From NCBI GenBank assembly GCA_050699715.1, contig JBOHFR010000001.1, positions 62,001 through 126,000 on the forward strand: 64,000 nt of DNA. The letters are read 5' to 3'. Position numbers and translations under genes: made by a program. The notes under the pieces were generated by a model. It was not told the origin of the DNA. It saw only the letters and a program-made list of their open reading frames with translations, and searched no databases. Shown here piece by piece: positions 35,114 to 43,790 of this stretch. Source of the stretch: GCA-003244245 sp050699715. GTDB lineage: Bacteria > Actinomycetota > Actinomycetes > Mycobacteriales > Pseudonocardiaceae. Numbering within the stretch: the stretch's first letter is position 1; each line of letters opens with the position of its first letter.

Positions 35114-35347
35114 GTGCCCTCCTCGCCGATGGCAGGGTCGGTCGCGGCGGGCTACGCCGCGCCGGTGATGGGCAATGAGGCTACCCGGCCTGTTCTCGCG
35201 TCTGCACTGTGGGCTGGGTAGCCATCACGGTGACGTGAGGATGAGCTGGGTGGGGTGGGGATGGCTGAGGAAGTCGTGGTGGGAGATCTCAACCGGCAAC
35301 ACCGCGAACGGGTGGCTGTATTCCCAGGCAGCTGGCCTGGAGGTCGC

Positions 35348-37261
35348 TCATTGAGCTGCCACCAACGGATTGGGCACGGCTACCCAGTTCGCGGAATGTG
35401 AGGTTGTGGACATGTGCATCCGCAGGAAGGACTTCGCCGGGATCGTGGGGCCGAACACGCAGGCCTCGTCCCGCTGCGCTTGGGCACGAATGGTGGGATC
35501 CGCAGTGAGCCTCGCGTAGACCGCACGACAGCGCTGGGCGATCAGCCGCCACAGTTGCCGGGGATCGGCACCGCCCACGCGGGCAAGAGTGGCGACGATC
35601 TGGCCAAGGTTGTTGTGGAAGAGCGGGAAGAGCAACCGTCTCCGCAGCTCTTCTTCGTCTTCGGTGGGCAGCGCTCCGAGCAATGCCGGTGGGCGCAGGC
35701 CGCTGCGAGCCAGGCGTGCCGTGCTGACCCGGATGCTGCCGAAATCGCGGTAGAGCAAGCGGACCGGCTGGCCGTTGCGCAATACCACAATGGTGTTCTG
35801 CCCGTGTGCCTCCAGCGCAACCCCCCAGCGGGACAACAGCGTGAGCAGCGCGGGCACTGTGCAGTCGCAGTAGCTGGCGAGGAAACGCTCAGCGGTGTCA
35901 TCGCAGCGGGCCGGCCGGCGATGCGACGCCAGCTCGTCGAGCACGTCGGCGAACAGCGGCCGGCCGCTGCGCGGCGAGCGGGCAGCCAGCGCGGTGACCG
36001 GAAGCGCGACCTCACCGTCGCCGGCGTGGCACTCCGGAGACTCCCGAACGATCGCGGCGAGACTGGCTGCGGCGTCGACCGGCTCACCCGGCACTGGCCG
36101 GTAGCTTCCGCCGGTCAATTCGGCAAGGCTGATGAACCGCCCGCCGAAGCCGTGCTCGCGCCGGCAGATCTCGGCGAGCAGCCGGGAGACGATCGGCCCG
36201 TTGTGGACGATCGCCGGTGACACGACGCGGACCGCCGTAGTCATCCGGATGTCGACCGCAGTCTTGATGTGGGCGGCTCGCCGGTCCGTCGTAGGGGCGA
36301 GTGTGCGCAGCGACAGCAGCGGCCGAGCGAGGATTCGCGCTTGCGGGATGACAATGACCCGCCCGTCGGCGAGCTGCTCAGCGTAGCGATCCTCCAGCGT
36401 GCGGCGCAGCTGCCACGGGTGCACCGGCAGCAGCTCGTAGTCGGCCAGATCCCGCCGAACACCGCGCAAGTGCGCGTCGGCGGCGTCAACGACCCTGGGG
36501 TGCCAGCGGCGTAGCAGGTCGGTCATCCCCCGCCGCGCGAACGAGGGCTGCGTGAACGACGACGTGGCGATGGCGACGATCCGGACGGCGACCTCATCGG
36601 CCCACTCCGGGGCGTGGGCGAACAGCTCCGCCACGGTCATCCCGCTGCGGCCCCGCGCGCACGGGTGCAGTGGATGCCCGTCGACGACGGCTTGCTCAAA
36701 CAGGGCGAGCGGGCTGAACCCCGGGTCGGCGGCGGCCCGCCGGACGGCCCAGCGCAGCGCGTTGTCGCCAGGGTCCCGGTCGATCCCCAACCGGTCGCGC
36801 CGCCAGGACTCGCCGACCAGCGCGAGCGCGTGGTTGGCGACGCTGTCGCCCAGCTCGGCGGACAACCTCAGCCACCGGCCGAGCCGGGCCGCCATGGCTG
36901 CGGTGAGCAGCGCAACGGGGTGGTCGATCAGCTGCGGGAGCGCTCCGTGCAGGGTGACGGCCAGCCCGGCCGGATGCTCCGCGAAGGCGTCGGTGATCGC
37001 CGGTGGGCCGGACAGCGTGGTGCCGTCGGGCAGCAGCAGCGTCGCGCGGCCATCGCGTGCCGAGGGGACAAGGCCATTGATCCGCTCCCGTGACAGCGCG
37101 ACCCACAGCTTGCCCAGCGCCGCCGCCCGAGCTTGCCGTAAGGCCGTGCTGTACCCGGTGGCCAGCGCCGGGTACCGGCTCCGCAGCGCCGCGAGCACGA
37201 CCTGCTCCGCCGTCGTGTCACCACCGGGTGCGCGTCCCTCACGGTGCAGATCACAGGTCAC
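35348..37261 (-). CDS. NIS siderophore synthetase (IucA/IucC family)
   Basis: A 637-residue NRPS-independent siderophore synthetase that would condense a carboxylate such as citrate with an amine or alcohol using ATP. Motifs: GHPLHPCARGRSGM (family GHPxHPxxKxRxG, with arginine for lysine), LLPVHPWQL, IKTAVDIRMTTAVRVVSPA, EAHGQNTIVVL, YRDFGSIRV and a C-terminal FerR/FhuF-like IucC end with KSFLRMHM. No transporter, decarboxylase or monooxygenase is adjacent, so it is an orphan in this window. A DtxR/IdeR-type box 51 bp upstream implies repression by iron. Confidence 0.92.
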   Translation of the reverse strand: MTCDLHREGRAPGGDTTAEQVVLAALRSRYPALATGYSTALRQARAAALGKLWVALSRERINGLVPSARDGRATLLLPDGTTLSGPPAITDAFAEHPAGLAVTLHGALPQLIDHPVALLTAAMAARLGRWLRLSAELGDSVANHALALVGESWRRDRLGIDRDPGDNALRWAVRRAAADPGFSPLALFEQAVVDGHPLHPCARGRSGMTVAELFAHAPEWADEVAVRIVAIATSSFTQPSFARRGMTDLLRRWHPRVVDAADAHLRGVRRDLADYELLPVHPWQLRRTLEDRYAEQLADGRVIVIPQARILARPLLSLRTLAPTTDRRAAHIKTAVDIRMTTAVRVVSPAIVHNGPIVSRLLAEICRREHGFGGRFISLAELTGGSYRPVPGEPVDAAASLAAIVRESPECHAGDGEVALPVTALAARSPRSGRPLFADVLDELASHRRPARCDDTAERFLASYCDCTVPALLTLLSRWGVALEAHGQNTIVVLRNGQPVRLLYRDFGSIRVSTARLARSGLRPPALLGALPTEDEEELRRRLLFPLFHNNLGQIVATLARVGGADPRQLWRLIAQRCRAVYARLTADPTIRAQAQRDEACVFGPTIPAKSFLRMHMSTTSHSANWVAVPNPLVAAQ

Positions 37262-37311
37262 GGCCCGCCCTCCAACCCGCTCGGCAACTCAACCCTCGTC
37301 CAGTTTCCACA

Positions 37312-37330
37312 ATAGGTGAGGCAAACCTTA
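37312..37330. promoter_or_regulatory. DtxR/IdeR-type iron box upstream of the siderophore synthetase
   Basis: ATAGGTGAGGCAAACCTTA matches the IdeR/DtxR consensus TTAGGTTAGGCTAACCTAA at 15 of 19 positions, with both half-site cores intact. It lies 51-69 bp upstream of the minus-strand synthetase ATG, the expected position for iron-dependent repression. Confidence 0.75.
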
Positions 37331-37518
37331 GTCGGTACCTGGAACGCGTGTTTGGCGAACCTCTCCACGCCGCCGGTACACTGCGATAAGTACGCGGCAG
37401 GCAGGGTCGGGACGGTGACATGAGCGCATGGCCGCACCGGGGGACCGAGGCGGCCGCCTTGGAGCCATACATTCGGGCGCTGGATCGCCCAAGACGGCCT
37501 CGAAGTGCTTTACACGCC

Positions 37519-37780
37519 GTGAGGATTGCCTACCGCGAGCTACCACACGAGATCAACGGCTGGCCGCGTCCGTTGCTCGACGTCTCCGTCGGCGATGCGG
37601 ATGGTGCCGACGCGGCTGACCGTCGGCGACCACCGCTGGGAGGCCGAGGTGGGCTTCTGCGACCCGTGGCCGCACGGTTGGGGTCTGCTCGGCCAGCTCT
37701 CGTTCTTCCGTTACTTCGTGGTGACGTTCCGGGCGGCCGACTTCGAACTTGAGATCAACCCAGTCCAGCTAGGTAGATGA
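37519..37780 (+). pseudogene. Remnant of a retropepsin-like aspartic protease gene
   Basis: Two adjacent frames together resemble a small actinobacterial retropepsin-like protein. One frame gives RIAYRELPHEINGWPRPLLD (from about 37522); after roughly 37600 the plus-one frame gives LTVGDHRWEAEVGFCDPWP, GWGLLGQLSFFRYFVVTF and ELEINPVQLGR. The segment that should carry the catalytic DTGA motif is missing and the frame changes there, so an internal deletion with frameshift has destroyed the gene. The rest of the 37262-37894 gap holds the iron box and nothing else recognisable. Confidence 0.6.
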
Positions 37781-37894
37781 TGACGGACCGCCCGGTGTGT
37801 CCGAAGGGTCACCACCGGCACCCACTGGTCGGTTTGTGCCGGGCAGAGGCTGACCACTGCTGCTCACCGCGAGCGTGAATGCCAGGATAGTCTG

Positions 37895-39349
37895 GTGTCA
37901 AGCGTGATCTGGATTTCTGTCGCCGTCGCGGTGGTGCTGCTGGTCGCGCTGGCCGTGGGCCTGTTGTTGGCCCGCCGCCGGCGGATCAGCATCGCCGAGA
38001 AGCCGGACCAGCAGCTGGAGGCGCCTCCAGCGCCTCGCCCTTACCAGGCTGGCGGCCCCATCAGCTTCTCCTCTGGTGGAGGCGGTCCACCGGCGCCGCC
38101 ACAGACCCCGGCCCCGCCGAATGTGCCGGCCCCACCACAGGCTTCGGCCCCGGCCCCGCCGAAATTACCCGCGCAGGCGCCGCCCGCGCCCGCCCCGCCA
38201 CAGGCTTCCGCCCCGGCGCCGCCAAAACCTCTTCCGCCGGTGCCGCCGAAACCTCCTGCGCCGGTGCCGCCCGCACCGAAACTCACATCGCCCGTGCTCG
38301 CGCCGACGGTAGACATGGCCCCGCCAGTCAGCGTCGCACCTGCGGCCCCGACCACACCACGACCCGTCGAACCGGCTCCCGCGCAACCAGCACCTACGCT
38401 GGTGGAGCAGATCGATGCCCCCGCCGGTCGGCTGATGCGGCTGCGCGGTCGGCTGTCCCGGTCCCGCTCGGCGTTCGGGCAGAGCCTGCTGGGCTTACTC
38501 GGCGCGGGTGATCTTGACGAGGACTCGTGGACTGACGTGGAGGACACCCTGCTACTCGCGGATCTCGGCGCGGCCACGACCGCCGAGATCGTCGAGCGGC
38601 TGCGCGCTGAACTCGCCCAGCGCGGCGTGCGGACCGCCGAGCAGGCCCGTGCGGCGCTTCGCGACGTGCTGATCGAGGCGTTGCGGCCGGAGCTGGACCG
38701 CGCCGTGCGGGCGTTGCCGCACAAGGGTGCCGACGGCGCGAGCGTCCCCGGCGTGGTGCTGATCGCCGGGGTGAACGGCACCGGTAAGACGACCACCACC
38801 GGCAAGCTGGCCCGGGTGCTGGTTGCCGACGGCCGGCGAGTACTGCTTGGTGCGGCCGATACTTTCCGGGCCGCCGCCGTCGACCAGCTGGTTACCTGGG
38901 GTGAGCGTGCCGGTGCGGAGGTCGTGCGAGGCGCCGAGGGCGCCGACCCGGCCAGTGTGGCGTTCGACGCGGTCAAGCGGGGTAGCGCTGATGGGGTGGA
39001 TACGGTGTTGATTGACACCGCCGGCCGGCTGCACACCAAGACCGGTCTGATGGACGAGCTGGTCAAGGTCAAACGGGTGATCTCCAAGCAGACCGAGGTG
39101 GATGAGGTGCTGCTGGTGCTGGACGCCACCACAGGTCAGAACGGGATGGTCCAAGCCAAGGTCTTCCGCGAGGTTGTCGATGTCACCGGCATCGTGCTGA
39201 CCAAGCTGGACGGTACCGCCAAGGGCGGCATCGTCTTCCACGTGCAGCGCGAGCTTGGGGTGCCGGTCAAGCTGGTGGGCCTCGGCGAGGGTGTCGACGA
39301 TCTTGCGCCGTTCGAGCCTGCTGCCTTTGTCGACGCGTTGTTGGATTGA
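37895..39349 (+). CDS. ftsY: Signal recognition particle receptor FtsY
   Basis: FtsY docks SRP-ribosome complexes at the membrane. The 484-residue protein starts with a membrane segment (about 4-25), followed by a 130-residue proline/alanine linker with two copies of PPQASAPAPPK, then the NG GTPase domain: VVLIAGVNGTGKTTTTGKLA, LGAADTFRAAAVDQL, IDTAGRLHTKTGLMDEL, TKLDGTAKGG, GLGEGVDDLAPF. The N-terminal anchor plus acidic-poor linker is actinobacterial style. smc, its usual upstream neighbour, is not here. Confidence 0.96.
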   Translation: MSSVIWISVAVAVVLLVALAVGLLLARRRRISIAEKPDQQLEAPPAPRPYQAGGPISFSSGGGGPPAPPQTPAPPNVPAPPQASAPAPPKLPAQAPPAPAPPQASAPAPPKPLPPVPPKPPAPVPPAPKLTSPVLAPTVDMAPPVSVAPAAPTTPRPVEPAPAQPAPTLVEQIDAPAGRLMRLRGRLSRSRSAFGQSLLGLLGAGDLDEDSWTDVEDTLLLADLGAATTAEIVERLRAELAQRGVRTAEQARAALRDVLIEALRPELDRAVRALPHKGADGASVPGVVLIAGVNGTGKTTTTGKLARVLVADGRRVLLGAADTFRAAAVDQLVTWGERAGAEVVRGAEGADPASVAFDAVKRGSADGVDTVLIDTAGRLHTKTGLMDELVKVKRVISKQTEVDEVLLVLDATTGQNGMVQAKVFREVVDVTGIVLTKLDGTAKGGIVFHVQRELGVPVKLVGLGEGVDDLAPFEPAAFVDALLD

Positions 39350-39406
39350 TTTTCGTTTACGTGTGGGTAGCGGTAGGAGGCCCTCTACTGCTTGCGCAAC
39401 CTGGTC

Positions 39407-39466
39407 GTAACAGGGGGACGCGCGACAGTTAACGTGGTCGAAACATTTTGTGCCTCCGGTGGAAAC
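39407..39466 (+). promoter_or_regulatory. GlnR-box array upstream of amt
   Basis: Pentamers recur every 11 bp: GTAAC (39407), ACGCG (39418), TTAAC (39429), GAAAC (39440), TGCCT (39451), GAAAC (39462). The actinobacterial GlnR consensus is GTNAC-N6-GAAAC-N6 repeated, so one GTAAC, a near TTAAC and two perfect GAAAC in phase make a convincing site. It ends 69 bp before the amt start, fitting activation of amt-glnB-glnD under nitrogen limitation. Confidence 0.8.
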
Positions 39467-39535
39467 ACCCGCTGCTCACTCTTTTCCCACGTACCACCCG
39501 ATCGTGAAGGGTGGTCGACGCAGAGGAGTGAACCC

Positions 39536-40903
39536 GTGCCAAACACCGGTGACACTGCCTGGATGCTCGCCAGCTCCGCCCTGGTGCTGCTCATGACTCC
39601 GGGCTTGGCGTTTTTCTACGGCGGCATGGTCCGCTCGAAGAGCGTCCTGAACATGCTGATGATGAGCATATCCGCGATGGGGGTCGTGGGCGTGCTCTGG
39701 GTGCTCTACGGCTACTCGGAGGCATTCGGCAACGACGTCGGCTACGGCCTGATCGGCAACCCGGCCGAGCATGCCGGACTCAATGGCTTGTACGGCACCA
39801 AGCTTGCCGCCAATGGAGCCCATGTCGCGAGCGCACTGGTGGGGACCATCCCGGCGACGGTGTTCGTCGCGTTCCAAGCGATGTTCGCGATCATCACCGT
39901 CGCTTTGGTGTCCGGCGCCGTGGCCGACCGGCTGCGGTTCGGGCCGTGGCTGGTGTTCTCCGCGCTGTGGGCGACGGTGGTGTACTTCCCGGTCGCGCAT
40001 TGGGTGTTCTCGGCCGATGGGGGCAGCGCTCCGATCGGTGGCTGGATCGCCAACCGCCTCAAAGCGATCGACTTCGCTGGCGGAACGGCGGTGCACATCA
40101 ACGCGGGTGCCGCGGGACTGGCGCTGTGCCTGGTGCTCGGCAAGCGTCGCGGCTGGCCTCGGGAGGCGATGCGCCCGCACAACCTGCCCTTCGTGATGCT
40201 CGGGGCGGGCCTGCTGTGGTTCGGGTGGTTCGGCTTCAACGCCGGGTCGGCCCTGCGGGCAGACGGCGCCGCTGGCATCACCTTCATCAACACCACGGTG
40301 GCCACCTGCGCGGCGATGCTGGCCTGGCTGCTGGTGGAGCGCATCCGGGATGGCCGGCCCACCAGCCTTGGTGGTGCCTCCGGCGTGGTGGCCGGTCTGG
40401 TCGCCATCACCCCGTCGTGCTCTTCGGTCTCCCCGATGGGAGCGATTGCGGTGGGAGCGATCGCCGGCATGGTGTGCGCGCTCGCGGTCAGTATCAAGTT
40501 CCGGTTCGGCTTCGACGACTCGCTCGATGTGGTCGCCGTGCACCTCCTCGGTGGTCTGGCCGGCACCCTGGCCGTCGGCTTTCTCGCGACCCGCGCGGCA
40601 CCCGCCGGGGTTGATGGCTTGTTCTACGGCGGAGGCACTGACCAGCTGTGGCGCCAGGCCGTGGCCGCATTCGCTGTGATGATCTTCTCGTTCGTGGGAG
40701 CTTCGATCATCGCGCTGGCGCTGAAGTACACCATCGGCCTGCGGGTGGACGGCGAGGCCGAGCAGACTGGTATCGACGAGAGCGAGCACGCCGAGGCTGG
40801 GTATGAGCTCAGCGCGATCTTCAGCGGGAGCGGGTCGCCCCACAATCGGGCCGCTGCGCTCCCCACGGGCAAGGTGCCGGCCTCGGCCGGTCAGGAAGGG
40901 TGA
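39536..40903 (+). CDS. amt: Ammonium transporter Amt
   Basis: A 455-residue Amt/Rh channel with 11 predicted membrane segments: FFYGGMVRSKSVLNMLMMS, ADRLRFGPWLVFSALWATVVY, the pore histidines in GTAVHINAGAAGLAL and DVVAVHLLGGLAGTL, and GFNAGSALRADG. The GTG at 39536 gives the mature family N-terminus (MPNTGDTAWML); the open frame from 39392 would run through the GlnR array. The operon amt-glnB-glnD follows with one-base spacing to the glnB GTG. Confidence 0.95.
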   Translation: MPNTGDTAWMLASSALVLLMTPGLAFFYGGMVRSKSVLNMLMMSISAMGVVGVLWVLYGYSEAFGNDVGYGLIGNPAEHAGLNGLYGTKLAANGAHVASALVGTIPATVFVAFQAMFAIITVALVSGAVADRLRFGPWLVFSALWATVVYFPVAHWVFSADGGSAPIGGWIANRLKAIDFAGGTAVHINAGAAGLALCLVLGKRRGWPREAMRPHNLPFVMLGAGLLWFGWFGFNAGSALRADGAAGITFINTTVATCAAMLAWLLVERIRDGRPTSLGGASGVVAGLVAITPSCSSVSPMGAIAVGAIAGMVCALAVSIKFRFGFDDSLDVVAVHLLGGLAGTLAVGFLATRAAPAGVDGLFYGGGTDQLWRQAVAAFAVMIFSFVGASIIALALKYTIGLRVDGEAEQTGIDESEHAEAGYELSAIFSGSGSPHNRAAALPTGKVPASAGQEG

Positions 40904-40909
40904 GTGGCG

Positions 40910-41248
40910 ATGAAGCTGGTGACCGCAATCGTCAAGCCGTTCACGCTGGAGGATATCAAGGGTGCCTTGGAACAGATCGGGGTGCTCGGGATGACGGTCA
41001 GCGAGGTGCAGGGCTACGGCAGGCAGAAGGGGCACACTGAGGTCTACCGGGGCGCGGAGTACGCGGTGGAGTTCGTGCCCAAGATCCGGGTCGAGGTCGT
41101 GGTGGACGAGGCGCAGGTGGACAAGACCATTGATGCGCTGGTCGAAGCGGCTCGGACCGGGAAGATTGGGGACGGGAAGATCTGGGTTACCTCGGTGGAG
41201 ACCGTGGTCCGGGTGCGAACAGGGGAGCGTGGTCTGGACGCGCTCTGA
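40910..41248 (+). CDS. glnB: Nitrogen regulatory protein PII
   Basis: PII senses 2-oxoglutarate, ATP/ADP and glutamine and blocks Amt. The 112-residue product is canonical: MKLVTAIVKPFTLEDIKGAL, the T-loop GRQKGHTEVYRGAEY with the modifiable tyrosine at position 51, and KIGDGKIWVTSVETVVRVRTGE. I start at ATG 40910; a GTG at 40904 would add two residues and has a closer AGGAAGG. Placement after amt and before glnD marks it as a GlnK-type PII. Confidence 0.96.
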   Translation: MKLVTAIVKPFTLEDIKGALEQIGVLGMTVSEVQGYGRQKGHTEVYRGAEYAVEFVPKIRVEVVVDEAQVDKTIDALVEAARTGKIGDGKIWVTSVETVVRVRTGERGLDAL

Positions 41249-41347
41249 ACGCGGGGAGAGCCCGTCGTTCACGCTGCGGGTACGCGGCGTTCTCACCGCC
41301 GAGACACACTTCGCGAAACCTCGGTATCGAGACGGAAAGGGGCGGCG

Positions 41348-43765
41348 ATGGCGCGCTCTGGTGCCTTGCCCCTCGGCGGTGGCCCGGATGCCGCCGCCGC
41401 CGACCTGGTCAGGGCCAGGGCCGCTCTTCTCGGCGGGAATCCCCGGCAGCGCCGGCTGAGCGCCGAAGCGCTGCGGGCAGCGCTGGCGGACCTCTACGAG
41501 CTGTGGCTCACCTCCCGTTGCGCGGCGGTGGGCGTCGGCTGCGGCAGTGCGCTGGTGGCGGTCGGTGCCCTGGGCCGCCGCGAGGTCGTGCCGTACTCCG
41601 ACTTGGACCTGCTGCTGTTGCATGACGGCAAGCGCGAGGTGGCCGAGCTCGCGAACTCATTGTGGTACCCGCTGTGGGACGCCCGCATCGACCTGGACCA
41701 CAGCGTGCGAACCGTCGGGCAGGCCGTGCAGGTGGCGGCCACCGACCTGCGCGCCGCGCTGGGGTTGCTGGACGCCCGCCTGATCGCCGGGGACGGTGCG
41801 CTGTTCACCGCGATGGACACCGCCGTGCGGCGGGCCTGGCGCACTGGCATCCGTAGCCGGCTCGACGAGCTTGCCGAGTCGACGCAGCAGCGCTGGCTGC
41901 GCAGTGGCGACATCGCGCACCGGGTGGAACCGGACCTGAAGAACGGCCACGGCGGGTTGCGGGACGTGCAGCTGCTGGGCGCGCTGTCCGTAGGCCAACT
42001 CATGGACCGGGCCGGGCCGGAGGTGTCCGCGGCGCGCGACCTGCTGTTGGACGTGCGCACCGAGCTCCACCGGTTCGCCGGCCGCGGCCGTGACGTGCTC
42101 CGCGCGCAGGACGCCGACGAGGTGGCCGCGGCGTTGGCGCTCGGTGACCGGTTCGACCTGGCCCGGCGCCTGTCGGGAGCGGCGCGGAGCGTCGTCTACG
42201 CCGTAGACGTCGGGTTACGCACCGCCCGGGCCGCGCTGCCTTCCCGAGGGCGTGCCCGGCTGACCGGGCTACGCAACCTCGGGTGGGGACCGCTGCGTCG
42301 CCCTTTGGACGACGGGGTGGTCGAGCACAGCGGCCAGGTGGCGCTGGCCCGCGACGCCAACCCGGCACGGGACCCGGCACTGGCCCTGCGGGTCGCGGCG
42401 ACGGCGGCGCGAACTAGTATGCCGGTCGCTACCGGCACGCTGGCCACCCTCGCCGACACCGCGCCGGAGCTGCGCCGGCCATGGCCGCGGCCGGCGCTGG
42501 ACGAGCTGCTGTCGCTGCTGGGTGCCGGGCCGCCGACGGTGGATGTGATCGAGGCCATGGACCGCACTGGGCTGTGGGGGCGGCTGTTCCCGGAATGGGG
42601 TGCGGTGCGTGATCTGCCTCCGCGCGATCGGGCACACGTGTGGACCGTGGACCGGCATCTGGTGGAGGCTGTGGCGCAGGCGGCTCGGCTGACCACCACG
42701 GTCGCTCGCCCGGACCTGCTGTTGCTCGCCGCGCTGTTGCACGACCTGGGCAAGGGCCGCGGCGGTGACCACAGCATCGTCGGCGCGGCGCTCGCTGAGC
42801 AGATCGGGCACCGGCTCGGGCTGCCACCGTTAGATGTCGAGACACTCCGCGCGATGGTGCGCCACCATCTGCTGTTGCCCCATGTCGCGACTCGCCGGGA
42901 CCTCGACGATCCGGTGACCGCGCAGCGGGTGGTCAACGCCCTCGGTGGGGATCTAACCCTGCTGGAGCTGTTAGTCGCGCTGGTCGAGGCTGACAGCCTG
43001 GCTACCGGCCCTGGCATCTGGACCGAATGGCGCGCCGGCTTGATCTCGGACCTCGCCGCGCGCTGTCGTGCGCTGCTGGCTGGCGCTCCCGTGCCGGCAC
43101 CAGAGCCGCTCACCGACGAGCACCGTGCGCTGGCGCAGCGAGCCATCGCGAGCGGCTCGCTACATGTGGCGGCGAGCTCCCCCTCGGGGTCGGGTGAGAC
43201 CACCATCATCATGGTGGTGACTCCTGGCCGGCCCGGGGTGCTCGCCCTGGCCGCGGGGGTGCTCGCGCTGCGTTCGCTGCAGGTCCACTCTGCGGATATC
43301 CGGATCGTTGAGCTCCCCGAAGGGTCCGCGGCGGTGCACAGATTCACCGCATCGCCGCGCTTTGGCCGCCCGCCGGACGTCGCGCTGCTGCGTCAGGATT
43401 TGCTGCGGTCGCTGGATGGCTCGTTGCGACTGGCGGAGGAGTTGGCGGCCAAGGAGCGTGACTACGGCGAGCCCCCGGCGTCCGGAACGGGGTTCGCAGA
43501 TGTCGAGACCAAGGTGCTGTGGTTTGACGACGAAGCGACCGGAGCGGTGGTCTTGGAGCTGCGGACGACCGACCGGATCGGGTTGTTACACCGGGTTGCC
43601 TCGGCATTTCAGAGCACTGGGGTCGCTGTCCGCTGGGCGCGGGTCGTCACGCTGGGCAGCTCAGTGGTGGACTCGTTCGGCCTTACCAGCCCCGGTGGTC
43701 CCAGTGCGCTGCCACCCAAGGTACGCGAGCAGGTCGAGCTCGCGGTGCTCAGCGCGGCCCGGTGA
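41348..43765 (+). CDS. glnD: PII-modifying nucleotidyltransferase GlnD
   Basis: GlnD modifies and demodifies PII (adenylylation in characterised actinobacteria). The 805-residue protein has the nucleotidyltransferase motif VGALGRREVVPYSDLDLLLLHD, the GHGGLRDVQ region, an HD phosphohydrolase domain (LLHDLGKGRGGDHS) and two C-terminal ACT domains (around 610-690 and 720-800). It ends the nitrogen operon. Length and domains are complete. Confidence 0.95.
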   Translation: MARSGALPLGGGPDAAAADLVRARAALLGGNPRQRRLSAEALRAALADLYELWLTSRCAAVGVGCGSALVAVGALGRREVVPYSDLDLLLLHDGKREVAELANSLWYPLWDARIDLDHSVRTVGQAVQVAATDLRAALGLLDARLIAGDGALFTAMDTAVRRAWRTGIRSRLDELAESTQQRWLRSGDIAHRVEPDLKNGHGGLRDVQLLGALSVGQLMDRAGPEVSAARDLLLDVRTELHRFAGRGRDVLRAQDADEVAAALALGDRFDLARRLSGAARSVVYAVDVGLRTARAALPSRGRARLTGLRNLGWGPLRRPLDDGVVEHSGQVALARDANPARDPALALRVAATAARTSMPVATGTLATLADTAPELRRPWPRPALDELLSLLGAGPPTVDVIEAMDRTGLWGRLFPEWGAVRDLPPRDRAHVWTVDRHLVEAVAQAARLTTTVARPDLLLLAALLHDLGKGRGGDHSIVGAALAEQIGHRLGLPPLDVETLRAMVRHHLLLPHVATRRDLDDPVTAQRVVNALGGDLTLLELLVALVEADSLATGPGIWTEWRAGLISDLAARCRALLAGAPVPAPEPLTDEHRALAQRAIASGSLHVAASSPSGSGETTIIMVVTPGRPGVLALAAGVLALRSLQVHSADIRIVELPEGSAAVHRFTASPRFGRPPDVALLRQDLLRSLDGSLRLAEELAAKERDYGEPPASGTGFADVETKVLWFDDEATGAVVLELRTTDRIGLLHRVASAFQSTGVAVRWARVVTLGSSVVDSFGLTSPGGPSALPPKVREQVELAVLSAAR

Positions 43766-43790
43766 GCACTCGGGGCTACCATCCGGCCGC

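Noticed and set aside
39476..41623. 715-codon minus-strand frame opposite amt-glnB-glnD
   Set aside because: Arginine/histidine/glutamine-rich shadow of three well-identified genes.
43308..43790. N-terminal extension of the DivIVA-like gene
   Set aside because: Lies wholly within glnD; DivIVA similarity starts at the ATG at 43791.
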